The position numbers and the translations under genes were made by a program. The notes beneath the pieces are model-generated. The model saw nothing but the letters and a program-made list of their open reading frames with translations. It had not been told where the DNA came from and made no database searches. 64,000 nt of DNA from Abyssogena phaseoliformis symbiont OG214 (GTDB lineage: Bacteria; Pseudomonadota; Gammaproteobacteria; PS1; Pseudothioglobaceae): contig NZ_AP012977.1 in the NCBI RefSeq assembly GCF_016592595.1, forward strand, positions 1,279,912-1,343,911. The letters run 5' to 3'. Each line of letters opens with the position of its first letter. The stretch's first letter is position 1. Positions 39,394 to 49,459 of this stretch are shown here, piece after piece.

Positions 39394-40463
39394 ATGCCAT
39401 ACAATCATGGAATAAGGTCTAAACAAGACTAAAATGATACAAGAGCCATTAAAGATGTGCCAATTAGTTTAATCTGCATTATTGGAACAGCAGCAGATGC
39501 AACAGATAAATACCCATTAGACACGCCTGTGTTAATTAGTGTTGCATCTAATGCGGCGTATGCTGCTTTAGGCACTGCAGGCACTTTGCAAAAAGCATTA
39601 GATGACGTGCGTGACCAAATTGGTGCGAATGTGGTAATTATTCGTATTGAGCACAGTGGTACAGCCGATGAACTGACATCACGAATGACAGAAAAAGTAC
39701 AGTTGCTGCGAGGTGTTGAGTCGGTGGTGGGTGAGAAGTCAAAAGTGTTAATTACGCCAGGCTTTACTACTATCCAAAAAATAAAAGCTAATCCTGTGAT
39801 GGCTGAGGTGCTAAGCGTTGCAGATGGACTGCGTGCGATGGTCATTGCTGATGGCACGAATATTAACAATACTGATGCTATTCAAGCGCGCTCGCATTAC
39901 GGTTCTAAACGCTTAGTAATTGTTGACCCTGGCGTTAAAGTTTGGGATACAGTAACTAATGATTATGCCTTAGCTCGCATTGCGGGGGTCTGTTTACTAA
40001 AAATGATGCTGAGCGTAGTACATTTCACAGCCTAAGCAACATGAATATTAAAGGTATTAGTGGTACTAGTCGTCCGATTCAGTATGCTACTAGTGGTGTT
40101 AATTCTGAGCATAATTTACTCAATAAAAATCAAATCAGAACAATTGTGAACAGCGGCGGGTATCGTTATCTTGGTACTGATACTTGCGATGTGACTGACA
40201 GTAATAATCGCTTCATCAGTGCGGTGCGTGATGGTGATGCAATTGATGATGCGGTAGAGGCTGGTATTCAATGAGCACTAGACCGCAATATTACTAAGCC
40301 ATTCCTTGAAGATGTAACAGCGACAATTCAAGGTTTCATAGACAACAAAATTGCACAAGGTCAAGTTTATTTTAATAATGACTATGCCATCCCGACACCT
40401 GCGGTGGATACTGTTGTTACGTGTAAGGTCAATTACGGCCTTAGTAAAGGTATTTTTAACTAA
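39394..40463 (+). pseudogene. Contractile tail sheath protein (P2 FI-like), degraded
   Basis: A ribosome binding site (AAGGAG) precedes ATG 39394; the frame MPYNHGIRSKQD stops at TAA 39430. It resumes in the same frame: DVPISLICIIGTAADATD, PLDTPVLISV, GTLQKALDDVRDQ, NVVIIRIEHSG. After a frameshift near 40015 it reads NMNIKGISGTSRPIQYA, NSGGYRYLGTDTCD, TGA at 40272, then ITKPFLEDVTATIQGFI and YGLSKGIFN. The domain order is complete, so the gene decayed by several small changes. Confidence 0.8.
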
Positions 40464-40480
40464 AAAGGAATCAAGTTGTC

Positions 40481-41171
40481 ATGAGTAGGCAACAATTAGA
40501 TTGTCAACTGTTGTTGATGAGGCAAATTTTGCAAAAGCTAAAGATTTTGCTCGTGAATATTCACAGACACACTTGTGACTAATGAAACCAGAATGGTGAA
40601 TATTCAGTATGCGCTTAACTCGGCTGGGGGTTAGGTGCACAAGCGTCTATGATAGGCACTGAGATTGTTGAAAAAGTAGCTAAAGTGACTAACGGCTCAG
40701 CTGAAGGCGTGGGTAAAGTGGTGGGTGTTGTGTTTAATAATATGGCAAGCACAATTGAGGGTAATACTAAACAAAAATTAACACGAATTGGAGACTTATT
40801 AATTATAAGACGCAGCTGAAGTTTCAAATACGCGATTTTGGACAGTTGGGTGAGTCATTTGCTAGGGTGCTAAGGGCGCACTGTTAAGTATAAAGTTGCA
40901 CTTGATCAGAACAGCAACTGTATTAGGTCAGCTCAATACATCTGGCATTCAAGGCTCTTTGGCGGGTACTTCATTCAACGCTATTTTAAGACAAATGGGC
41001 AGGTCTACTGAAGCGCTCGATTTTGAAATTGAGCGTGATGCAAATGGCAACATGGATATGATTAAAACCATTGAAAAAACCAAAACAGTTATACCAAAAA
41101 TTAAACCAAAGGCAGTCGCTGAGAATTTTAAAAAACAAGTTAAGACCACTGGCGATTACAATAGCGACTAA
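40481..41171 (+). pseudogene. Tail tape-measure protein, short and frameshifted
   Basis: Pieces in order: TVVDEANFAKAKDFAREYSQ, GLGAQASMIGTEIVEKVAK, STIEGNTKQKLTRIG, FQIRDFGQLGESFARV, TATVLGQLNTSGIQGSLAGT, and ILRQMGRSTEALDFEIER, the conserved phage tape-measure core. The total is only about 230 codons against 700 or more in P2-like phages, with at least three frame changes. No tube (FII) gene lies between sheath and tape measure. Confidence 0.7.
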
Positions 41172-41205
41172 ATTGTGGTAGACGACAGAAAGTATGAATC
41201 ATATA

Positions 41206-41441
41206 ATGATGACGGGTGTATTAACGGGTATTTCAACACGCTTGCAAGCTGAGGGCGTGCAAAGAATGGGTTATGTGGCTCCCACTTGTTGCTATATGTA
41301 AAAAAAGGCTGGGCACATGCCGATAACTTAGCACAAAGACTGTGGTGTGTTGATGAAGTCAAGCAACTAAAACCTTATCAATTGACAGCGGTTATTAATG
41401 AATTTCGAGCTCAAAACAAAGACGCAGGTGTACCGTTATGA
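41206..41441 (+). pseudogene. Unassigned phage gene remnant before gpD
   Basis: Readable as MMTGVLTGISTRLQAEGVQR and MGYVAPTCCYM, a stop, then GWAHADNLAQRLWCVDEVKQ and AVINEFRAQNKDAG after a frame change. P2 order would place gpU and gpX here, but the sequence does not look like either. The end overlaps the gpD start. Confidence 0.35.
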
Positions 41442-42385
41442 AGCCGAATTTCAAACTACTAGCTGACAATCAAGACATTACTGATGCTATTAGGTCAAGA
41501 TTTGTATCATTGACGCTGTCTAACGATGGTATTAAAAATGACACACTAAGTATTGTCATTGACGATAGAGGTAACGAGGTGGTGCTCCCACGCACAGACG
41601 TTGAGATTGAGTGCTGGTTAGGTTATGGTGATGATCTGTACAACAAAGGTAGCTTTGAAGTTGATGAGGTGATTACATCGGGCATATCAGTATTATTGCA
41701 AAAGGCTCTAGGATTAACAAGTCACTCAAATCAATCACGCACGCACGCGAACATACAATAACACAACACTAAGTGATTTAATCAACACTATCGTCAAGCG
41801 TAATGTGCTAGATTCTAAAGTTAGCGAATTCTTAACAGACATGCCCATTAATCAATTAAATCAAAACAACGAAACTGACTTAAACTTGCTCACTAGATTG
41901 AGTGGCAATTACGATGCAAAATTTAAGTCTATCAGCTCTACTTTGCTAGGCTATTCAAAAGATGATTTTAAAAAAGTAAGCGGTGAAGCACTGAAGCCTA
42001 TTTTCATAAGTAAAGGTGATTGCTCTCGTTGGAACTTTAGTCAAACTGACAGACCCAAATATGATGCAGTTATTACTAAGTGACGGGATAACGAGACTGG
42101 AGAGACTAAATAAGTACAATTAGCTCAGGTGAGAACATCTACTCGCTTAAAACAATCTTTGCATCGCGAGAGGAGGCAAATGACAAGGCGACAACTAAAT
42201 ATAACGACTTAATGCATGGACGCATTAGCGGTAGTTTGACAACCGTTGGCAATCCAAAAATAGCCAGTGAGTTTGAGATTCAATTGATTGGCTTTAGATT
42301 TAATGATTTTAAGTGCGAAAGCTGCGCACATGTGCTTGACGAACAAGGTTATAAAACATCGATTAAATTGCTTAATAAGAAATGA
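41438..42385 (+). pseudogene. P2 gpD-like late protein / tail hub, frameshifted
   Basis: The N-terminal part PNFKLLADNQDITDAIRSRF, IVIDDRGNEVVLPRTDVEIE, WLGYGDDLYNKGSFEVDEV is followed by a frameshift near 41700 to TLSDLINTIVKRNVLDSKV and ETDLNLLTRLSGNYDAKF, then CSRWNFSQTDRPKYD. After a stop at 42082, further frames give YSLKTIFASREEANDKA and GSLTTVGNPKIASEFEIQL. All gpD subdomains can be traced, with three or more disruptions. Confidence 0.8.
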
Positions 42386-42510
42386 TTAATCATTGATTAA
42401 GTACAAATTAAAATTACTTTATTTTATGTATCATTTTTTTTATTTTTTTATTTTTTTGATAGACAAGTAGTTTTGTTGATAATTTTTGATAGACAAGGAA
42501 GATAGTTAAA

Positions 42511-42539
42511 AATAATTTTGCAAAACAAACTTAAAACTT
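42511..42539 (-). repeat. Right copy of a 29-bp terminal inverted repeat
   Basis: The reverse complement matches 31019-31047 at 27 of 29 positions, including 19 consecutive identities at the outer end. MBL coding sequence resumes at the first base outside it. Next to it, 42458-42490 carries two near-repeats of TTTTTGATAGACAAG. Confidence 0.85.
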
Positions 42540-42975
42540 TTGTAAAATCAAACGCGGCTTACACTATGTTGCACGAATCATCTCAACCTAATTTTGAATT
42601 TAAAGCATTACAAGATGAGCAATTACTTGTTTCTGGAAATGTAACAACCAAGGTTATTCACACTCCTGGGCATACAATGGACAGTATATGTTTACTCGTA
42701 TCTGACACAAGACGAGCTAATGAGCCTTGGTTTTTAATTTCTGGGCATACTTTATTTGTGGGTAGTGCTGGCAGACCAGATTTACGTGGTCAAGAAAAAA
42801 AATAGCTGGACTGCTATATAGCTCCATTAACAATAAATTATTAACCCTGCCAGATCATGTAGAGATATACCTAAGCGTTCAGGCTGGTAGTCTGTACAGT
42901 ACAGGGCTGTCTGCAAAGCCGGTGTCAACATTAGAATTTGAAAAAAATTTTAACCCTATATTATCAAATGAATAG
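42540..42975 (+). pseudogene. 3' fragment of a persulfide-dioxygenase-like MBL gene
   Basis: The frame VKSNAAYTMLHESSQPNFEF, VIHTPGHTMDSICLLV (metal His), then LISGHTLFVGSAGRPDLRG (metal Asp region) matches ETHE1/Blh proteins. A run of eight A at 42796-42803 causes a frameshift, after which LLYSSINNKLLTLPDHVEIY, GLSAKPVSTLEFEKNFNP and a TAG complete the family C-terminus. It therefore lacks a 5' end and is independently frameshifted. Confidence 0.85.
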
Positions 42976-43230
42976 GGATAAATTTGTTCAGTTTATATTA
43001 ACAAACCTACCACTAACTCCCTGATAATATGAAAAATATTATTCAACAAAATACCCAAGCTTAGTACGGTACAATGGCTTTTTTAGAAATTGCTACATTA
43101 ACTAAAGTGCACAACTTAGTAATATAAGAAAGTTACTGTTTATAGATTTTATTCTTTTTCATGCCCATTTTTGGTGGATATAAGTTGTGCTTAGTTAATA
43201 CAATCTATTTTATCTTTTTAGGAAATGACC

Positions 43231-44184
43231 ATGAAAAATATATATCTTTTATTTACTTTAACTTTATCAACCTTGTCAAACGCTTGGACCATTCAAGGCA
43301 TGGGCGAATTTTCGCCTGAAAAGCTTAGCAATAACCTGCTTATCATTCATGGTCCATCTAGTGAGCCAAGTGTACAGAACCAAGGATTTATGAACAACCC
43401 TGGCATTATTATTGGCAAAAAAGGTGTTATTATTGTTGACCCAGGTAGTGCTTATAGTGTGGGTAAAAAAGTGATTAAAGAAGTTGAAAAAATCACCAAA
43501 AAGCCTATTATTGCTGTCTTTAATACGCACGTTCATGGCGACCACTGGCTAGGCAATCAGGCTATTATTGAAAAATACCCCAGTGCCAAAATTTATGCCC
43601 ACCCTCAAATGGTTATTGAGGCTAAAAACGGCGAAGGCGATAACTGGGTCAATCTAATGGTAACTCTAACTGATGGCCTAACAAAAGACACAATTGCCAC
43701 CTATCCAACTGATACCACCCAACATTTACAAGTCATCAACTTAGGCTCAGAACAATTTAAAATTCACAGCCCCACCATCAAAGCACATACCAATACAGAT
43801 ATTATGATTGAGCATGTCAATAGTAAAACTTTATTCTTAGGTGACAATGGTTTTGTTAATCGTATGGGTCGTTTCGACAACAGCTCCAGTATGCATGATA
43901 ATATCAAAGTATTACAGTATGCAACGGGTTTAGGTCTAGATTATTACGTACCTGGCCATGGCTCATCAGGTAATGCAAACCATGCTGTTAAGCCATTTTT
44001 AGATTATTTACTCATCATCCAAGATGAAGCTAAAAATGGCTATGAGCAAGACTTAGCTGGCTATGAAATTAAACCTATCGCCACTAAACGGTTAACTGCT
44101 TATAAAAATTGGCATGGGTTTAATGAGCAATTTGGCAAACATATTGGCAAAATGTTACTTGAAATTGAGGCGCTAGATTTATAA
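43231..44184 (+). CDS. Periplasmic metallo-beta-lactamase-fold hydrolase (SoxH/quinoprotein-relay-like)
   Basis: The Sec signal peptide KNIYLLFTLTLSTLSNAW is followed by an MBL domain. The metal motif is NTHVHGDHWLGNQ; further ligands are in ITKPIIAVF-flanked strands, LFLGDNGF and PGHGSS. The 317-residue length and N-terminal GMGEFSPEKLSNNLLIIHGP recall the MBL proteins found near sox or quinoprotein genes, whose reaction is poorly known. The start at 43231 has AGGA at good spacing; ATG 43225 is two codons upstream. Intact and separate from the broken MBL gene just before it. Confidence 0.75.
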   Translation: MKNIYLLFTLTLSTLSNAWTIQGMGEFSPEKLSNNLLIIHGPSSEPSVQNQGFMNNPGIIIGKKGVIIVDPGSAYSVGKKVIKEVEKITKKPIIAVFNTHVHGDHWLGNQAIIEKYPSAKIYAHPQMVIEAKNGEGDNWVNLMVTLTDGLTKDTIATYPTDTTQHLQVINLGSEQFKIHSPTIKAHTNTDIMIEHVNSKTLFLGDNGFVNRMGRFDNSSSMHDNIKVLQYATGLGLDYYVPGHGSSGNANHAVKPFLDYLLIIQDEAKNGYEQDLAGYEIKPIATKRLTAYKNWHGFNEQFGKHIGKMLLEIEALDL

Positions 44185-44201
44185 ATAGCCAAAATGGATG
44201 G

Positions 44202-44441
44202 TTAGCTAAAAAAGCCATCCATATGCAACTCAGTTAATTCACTGAATCCACCGATATGTTTATCATCAATGACAATTTGTGGCACCATTCTAGCACCGTT
44301 AGTCACTTTTGAGAACTCCGCCATAAGTGCACGATCTTCATCAATCATTTTTTGCTCAAATGGTAAATTCCATTTGTTTAATAGCGCCTTAGTCTTGACA
44401 CAAATCGGGCAAGTGTTGGTTGAATAGATTACAATATTCAT
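44202..44441 (-). CDS. grxC: Glutaredoxin, GrxC type
   Basis: 79 residues with the dithiol motif CPIC after NIVIYSTNT, the cis-Pro segment [18 protein letters not shown], and a helical end. Reduces disulfides with glutathione. The start overlaps the leuB stop by 4 bases (ATGA on the minus strand), so it is translated with leuB. Confidence 0.92.
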   Translation of the reverse strand: MNIVIYSTNTCPICVKTKALLNKWNLPFEQKMIDEDRALMAEFSKVTNGARMVPQIVIDDKHIGGFSELTELHMDGFFS

Positions 44442-45508
44442 GCTAATGCCTCTACCACCAAATCACCCATTTCATTCGTACCAACAATCAGGTTACCTTC
44501 TGTTGCAATATCTTGCGTGCGATAACCTTTATCTAATACAATATCAACTGCTGCCTCAATTTTGCAAGCCAAGCCCACCTGATTAAGCGAATAACGCAAC
44601 ATCATAGAAACCGATAAAATAGTCGCCAAAGGATTGGCAATATCTTTGCCCGCAATATCAGGCGCTGAACCATGAATAGGCTCATACATACCAAACCCAT
44701 CTTGATTAAGCGAGGCTGATGGCAGCATACCGATTGAGCCAGTCAACATTGCTGCACAATCACTCAGCACATCACCAAATAAATTTGAAGTCACCATCAC
44801 ATCAAATTGCTTAGGCGCTCTGACTAATTGCATCGCAGCATTATCCACATACATATGGGTCAATTCAACATCTGGATAATCTTTAGCCACATCTGTCATC
44901 ACTTCACGCCACAATTCACATACTTCTAACACATTTGCCTTATCTACCGAGCAAACACGCTTGTTACGAAGTTGTGCAATTTTAAAGGCTGCGTGTCCAA
45001 TACGCCTAATTTCTGACTCATAATAAGTGGCTGTGTTAAACCCATATTTTTGCCCATCACGCACTTCAACACCTCGTGGCTTGCCAAAATAAATACCCGC
45101 AACCAACTCACGAACAATCATCAAATCAAGTCCTGACACCACTTCTTCTTTTAACGTAGAAGCATTAACAAGTTGCGGGTATAAAATCGCAGGACGTAAA
45201 TTAGAAAACAAATCCATTTCTGCACGCAATCCTAACAAGCCTCGTTCTGGTCGCAAATTACACTCTAAAGACGCCCACTGATAACCGCCCACAGCGCCTA
45301 ATAAAATAGAATCACATTGATGTGCAGCATCCAGTGTAGCTTGTGGTAAAGGAGCGCCAGTTTCATCATAAGCACTACCACCAACTAGGCCATGTTCAAG
45401 CGTCATGCCAAGATTAAAATCTGCATTCAAGCGGTCAATCACTTTAAGTGCTTGCGTTATAATTTCTTGGCCAATACCATCGCCTGGTAATATTAATACT
45501 TTTGACAT
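44438..45508 (-). CDS. leuB: 3-isopropylmalate dehydrogenase
   Basis: Leucine synthesis, oxidative decarboxylation of 3-isopropylmalate with NAD. Seen: [53 protein letters not shown], the Tyr/Lys catalytic region and [40 protein letters not shown] and NPLATILS. 356 residues, full length. leuC/leuD are not in the window. Confidence 0.96.
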   Translation of the reverse strand: MSKVLILPGDGIGQEIITQALKVIDRLNADFNLGMTLEHGLVGGSAYDETGAPLPQATLDAAHQCDSILLGAVGGYQWASLECNLRPERGLLGLRAEMDLFSNLRPAILYPQLVNASTLKEEVVSGLDLMIVRELVAGIYFGKPRGVEVRDGQKYGFNTATYYESEIRRIGHAAFKIAQLRNKRVCSVDKANVLEVCELWREVMTDVAKDYPDVELTHMYVDNAAMQLVRAPKQFDVMVTSNLFGDVLSDCAAMLTGSIGMLPSASLNQDGFGMYEPIHGSAPDIAGKDIANPLATILSVSMMLRYSLNQVGLACKIEAAVDIVLDKGYRTQDIATEGNLIVGTNEMGDLVVEALA

Positions 45509-45712
45509 ACTTCTTCCTTTACATCAGTTTTAAAAAGGTTATTTTACTAGGGAATCTTTGCATAAAAAGGAGTGATTAGAAAAATGACAATTTTTATTCA
45601 ATTGGTAATTTTCTTAAATCTTACCCTGGTATGGCTAAGGCTAGATTTAAAAAATTATCAAGTGGGTGAAAAGTGGTATTTTATGATTGTTTCTATTTAT
45701 GCAAAAGTCTCG

Positions 45713-45883
45713 CTAAATTTCAACCATTTCAAACTCAGCCTTACTAGCACCACAATCCGGACAAACCCAATCCTCAGAGACATCTTCCCATTTTGTACCT
45801 GACTCAATCCCTTCCTTGGGTGCGCCTAAATATTCGTCGTACACCCAATCGCACACAATACATCTATATTTTTTCATTTTCAT
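45713..45883 (-). CDS. Rubredoxin
   Basis: 56 residues: KYRCIVCDWVYDE with the first CxxC and DWVCPDCGASKAEFE with the second, the one-iron Fe(Cys)4 site. A small cytosolic electron carrier, possibly for alkane or reactive-oxygen reduction or respiratory links. It lies 70 bases downstream of the peroxiredoxin on the same strand, separated by a terminator. Confidence 0.95.
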   Translation of the reverse strand: MKMKKYRCIVCDWVYDEYLGAPKEGIESGTKWEDVSEDWVCPDCGASKAEFEMVEI

Positions 45884-45910
45884 TGCCAATTCTCCCTATA
45901 TAAGCCATAA

Positions 45911-45936
45911 AAAAAGGGAGCCTAAACTCCCTTTTA
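45911..45936 (-). terminator. Rho-independent terminator of the peroxiredoxin gene
   Basis: Stem AAAAGGGAG / CTCCCTTTT with a 6-base loop, followed on the minus strand by a run of T. It sits 18 bases after the peroxiredoxin stop. Confidence 0.85.
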
Positions 45937-45953
45937 TTCAACATCAAATTTAA

Positions 45954-46553
45954 TTACAATTCATCGGCATGTTTTGACAAGTAATCAGCCACACCTGCAG
46001 GTGTCTCTTTCATGCCTTCATCGCCCTTGTTCCAACCTGCAGGACAAACTTCACCATGCTCAGTGTGAAAATCAAGTGCATCAATCATACGCAACATTTC
46101 ATCAACATTTCTGCCCAGTGGTAAATCGTTCACCACTTGATGACGTACATCAAAATTCTCATCAATTAAGAACGATGCGCGCAGTGCAATACCCGTTGGA
46201 TGCACAATGCCATAAGCCTCCATAATGGAATGGTCAGTATCAGCCACCAATGGGAAGGCAATAACGCCCAAACCACCCTCTGCTGGCGTAGTGTTACGCC
46301 ATGCATTATGCGTAAACTGTGAATCTACTGAAACACCAACCACTTCAACACCTTTGTCGTTAAACTGCGTCATTCTGTGGTGATGCGCTAGAATCTCTGA
46401 AGGACAAACAAAAGTAAAATCTAATGGATAAAAGAACAACATAATTTTCTTACCTTTAAGGCTAGAAAGTTGAAAATTATCAACAATCCTACCATCTGCT
46501 AAAACAGCAGCAGCCGTAAAATCTGGGGCTTGTTGTGTGACTAAAACGCTCAT
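45954..46553 (-). CDS. 2-Cys peroxiredoxin (AhpC/TSA family)
   Basis: The peroxidatic Cys is in FYPLDFTFVCPSEI and the resolving Cys in EVCPAGW near the C-terminus. 199 residues from MSVLVTQQ, which is preceded by AGGAG at 7 bases; an ATG at 46586 is upstream in frame but lacks such a site. Reduces peroxides, fitting an oxic sulfur oxidiser. Confidence 0.95.
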   Translation of the reverse strand: MSVLVTQQAPDFTAAAVLADGRIVDNFQLSSLKGKKIMLFFYPLDFTFVCPSEILAHHHRMTQFNDKGVEVVGVSVDSQFTHNAWRNTTPAEGGLGVIAFPLVADTDHSIMEAYGIVHPTGIALRASFLIDENFDVRHQVVNDLPLGRNVDEMLRMIDALDFHTEHGEVCPAGWNKGDEGMKETPAGVADYLSKHADEL

Positions 46554-46684
46554 GCATTTTCTCCTATATATAATTAAAAAACTCATTAATTATACAACTG
46601 CTTATTCTCATAAATCATTATAAAAAGCAAGGGTTTATTATTGACAGGACAAAATCAGATAAATACTCACGTAAAATACCGCTT

Positions 46685-48073
46685 ATGCTTAAAATTTACA
46701 ACACACTAAGTAAACAAAAGGAAGTTTTTTGCCCAATTAATGCCGATAAAGTAGGCATATACGTTTGTGGAATGACGGTTTATGATTATTGCCATATGGG
46801 TCATGCGCGAGTATTAGTGATGTTTGATATCATCACTCGCCATCTTAGACGGCATTTCCAAAATGTTGAATATGTGCGTAATATTACCGACATTGACGAC
46901 AAAATTATCAAACGTGCTGTTGAGAATAAAGAAGAAATATATACATTAACTAATCGTTTTATTAACGCCATGCACGAAGATGAGCGTGTGCTTGGCGTAT
47001 TACCACCTGATATTGAGCCACGCGCAACTGATGCGATGGATCAAATGTTTTATATGATAAAGTCGCTGATTGAAAAAGGCTTTGCTTATCAGGTTCATAA
47101 TGGCGATGTGTATTATTCAGTGCGCCGTTTTAAAAATTATGGAAAACTCTCAAGAAAAAATCTTGGTGAACTTGAAGCAGGTGCTCGAATTGAGATAGAA
47201 AGTGCCAAAAAAGACCCGCTGGATTTTGTTCTTTGGAAAATGTCCAAACCCAGCGAACCAAGCTGGGACTCCCCTTGGGGGCAAGGTCGCCCTGGTTGGC
47301 ATATTGAATGTTCTGCCATGTCCACACATCATCTAGGCAATTACTTTGACATTCATGGTGGTGGTATGGATTTGGCTTTTCCACATCATGAAAACGAAAT
47401 CGCCCAAAGTGAAGGTGCAAATAATTGCACTTTTGTTAACACTTGGATGCACGTAGGTTTTGTCAATATTGATGATGAAAAAATGAGCAAATCATTGAAT
47501 AATTTTTTCACCATTCGTGGCGTATTAGAAAGCTATGATGGCGAAACCTTGCGTTATTTCATCATGAGTTCTCATTACCGCAGTCCACTTAATTTTTCTG
47601 ATAGTAATCTTAATAAAGCCAAGTCGTCACTATCCCGCTTGTACACTGCCATTCGTGGCTTAAATGCTTCTGACGCGGCAACTGAAGAAGTATCCATGCG
47701 TTTTGATTATTCAGTACGATTTAACGAGGCACTTGATGATGACTTTAATACGCCCATCGCTTTGAGTATTTTATTTGAATTGGCAAAGACAGTCAATTCA
47801 CAACGTGAAAAGGACGTTGACCGAGCCAACGCCTTGGCGCAATTACTCAAAAAACTCGGTGGTTATATTGGTATTTTACAGATGGATGCGGATAAATTTT
47901 TAAAACAAGGTGTTTCCTTATCGGACAGCGAAGTTGCTGCAAAAATTACCGGCAGAAATGAGGCTAGAGCTAATAAAGATTTTGCGCTAAGTGATCAAAT
48001 TAGAGACGAGTTAGCCAAGCTTGGCATTGTACTAGAGGATAATGCCAATGGCACAACTTGGCGTAGAAAATAA
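46685..48073 (+). CDS. cysS: Cysteinyl-tRNA synthetase
   Basis: Class Ia synthetase. The zinc and HIGH regions are in [21 protein letters not shown], the zinc ligands in HIECSAMS and [12 protein letters not shown], and the KMSKS loop in [13 protein letters not shown]. 462 residues, complete. Its 3' end overlaps the yrfG pseudogene start. Confidence 0.97.
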   Translation: MLKIYNTLSKQKEVFCPINADKVGIYVCGMTVYDYCHMGHARVLVMFDIITRHLRRHFQNVEYVRNITDIDDKIIKRAVENKEEIYTLTNRFINAMHEDERVLGVLPPDIEPRATDAMDQMFYMIKSLIEKGFAYQVHNGDVYYSVRRFKNYGKLSRKNLGELEAGARIEIESAKKDPLDFVLWKMSKPSEPSWDSPWGQGRPGWHIECSAMSTHHLGNYFDIHGGGMDLAFPHHENEIAQSEGANNCTFVNTWMHVGFVNIDDEKMSKSLNNFFTIRGVLESYDGETLRYFIMSSHYRSPLNFSDSNLNKAKSSLSRLYTAIRGLNASDAATEEVSMRFDYSVRFNEALDDDFNTPIALSILFELAKTVNSQREKDVDRANALAQLLKKLGGYIGILQMDADKFLKQGVSLSDSEVAAKITGRNEARANKDFALSDQIRDELAKLGIVLEDNANGTTWRRK

Positions 48074-48647
48074 CATTGATTGGTCTTTAATAGACATGGA
48101 TAGTGCCCTGCTAGAGCTTAATTTTGATTTGCATTTTTGGATGGAATATACGCCCTTAGTCTTTGCCAATAAGCACAACCTGACACACCAACAATCAAAA
48201 GATAAAATCTATCCCATCCTTCGAGCGCAAGAGGAAAAACTACATTGGTATTGTTTGGATTATTAGCAAAAAGTGTTCAAACTAGACATTGCCAAACTTA
48301 AGGAAGACGTGGCTCATTTAATCCAAATACACCCATTTGTACTAGACTTTTTAGCATAAGCCAAACAACGCAAAAAACGCATTTATTTAGTCACCAATGC
48401 CCATAGAAAAACCATTCAATTAAAAAATGCGAATCACTAATTTATCACAATACTTTGATGCCATTATTTCATCGCATGACTACAACGCAGCTAAAGAAGG
48501 GCAAGATTTTTAGCACCAGTTAAATAAAGCTACTCATTTGAACAAGCAAAAAAATATTTTCTTTGGCGATTCTTTATCGGGGCTAAATGCCGCCAAACAA
48601 TACGGCATTGGTACCATTATTGCCATTAATAAACCCAGTTCTAAAAT
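48048..48647 (+). pseudogene. YrfG-like GMP/IMP nucleotidase (HAD), degraded
   Basis: The remnant reads DWSLIDMDSALLELNFDLHF, in which HAD motif I (DMDGTLLDL in homologues) is changed to DMDSALLEL. Then come PILRAQEEKLHWYCLDY, a TAG in place of Trp, VFKLDIAKLKEDVAHLIQIHP, LVTNAHRKTIQLK, FDAIISSHDYNAAKEG and NIFFGDSLSGLNAAKQYGIG. At least five stops or frame changes. The mutated nucleophile region shows long relaxed selection. Confidence 0.75.
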
Positions 48648-48905
48648 GGAGAAATCGTCATTGAGCATGGGCACGAACATGGCGCTCATCAGCCTTCTCA
48701 TGACTCACTAAGAGCCGCCTATCCAAATGCAAAAATTATCATTTATGGGCACACTCATAAACAAGTCATCGACCAAGAAAAAATACCTTGGGTTATCAAT
48801 CCAGGTGCTGCTGGGCAAGTACGCAATCATGGTAGTGCAAAATGCTTTGTTCTTGAGACTAATCACTCTCAAGAATGGAAAATCACCCCTTATATGTTTG
48901 CTTGA
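48648..48905 (+). pseudogene. 3' fragment of a YfcE-type metallophosphoesterase
   Basis: The frame reads GEIVIEHGHEHGAHQPSHDS, then the metal-binding YGHTHKQVIDQ, then VINPGAAGQVRNHGSAKCFV and a stop at 48905. The N-terminal half with the first metal motifs is missing. It directly abuts the yrfG remnant, suggesting a deletion fused the two. Confidence 0.75.
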
Positions 48906-48959
48906 TTGCTAATAACGTAACAACGCACGTTTTTTGCCAACATGCATCTTTTTTATAAT

Positions 48960-49226
48960 TTACAAAATTTCTAACTCTTCAGTACTAAATTCAGGCTCGT
49001 TAACAATATTCACGACTTTATTTTGGTTAGTATTACTACCTGTTGCCAGCCATCAAAACTCACCTTTAATAAGCTAGCAATTTGCAATAAATGCTGAGTG
49101 CTAGGCGATGAACCTTCGACCGACTCCCATTGACTAACCGCACTACGGCTAATGTTTAATAAATCTGCTAATTTTTCTTGTGGCCTTTTTTTGCTTTAAT
49201 CGTGCACTTTTAATGCGTTTATACAT
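48960..49226 (-). pseudogene. XRE-family transcriptional regulator, frameshifted
   Basis: It starts YKRIKSARLKQKKA, a frameshift, then EKLADLLNISRSAVSQWE, SSPSTQHLLQIASLLKVSF, a frameshift and NIVNEPEFSTEELEIL to TAA. The helix-turn-helix is fully recognisable and a short acidic C-terminus remains. Two indels inactivate it. It is divergent from the adhesin block and may have controlled it. Confidence 0.65.
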
Positions 49227-49459
49227 AAGTTAAGTTTTCATAACAAAAAAATAAATATGTTACTAATACTTGACAAATACTAAAAGTTAATTTTTAGTTA
49301 ATAAAGAATGCTCACTTTGGCAATAAACAATATCATTATAGCCTTTGTAATTAGATTTGGCCTTATGCGGACAGAGATACAACCCCAAAGCAATCTTTTT
49401 TGTAGTTTACAGATAAATCAAGGATAGATCAACTTAATCTTTTGTTAAAGATATTAAAA

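Noticed and set aside
31019..42539. Functional tailocin or contractile injection system
   Set aside because: Sheath, tape measure, hub, gpV and gpJ are all interrupted and no tube gene is visible, so a working particle is not expected.
45572..45802. Plus-strand ORF of 76 codons upstream of and across the rubredoxin region
   Set aside because: It overlaps the rubredoxin gene antisense and its product has no family features; only a hydrophobic start with an AAGGAG nearby speaks for it.
48960..49226. Functional antitoxin or regulator of the XRE family
   Set aside because: Two frame changes are needed to read the protein.
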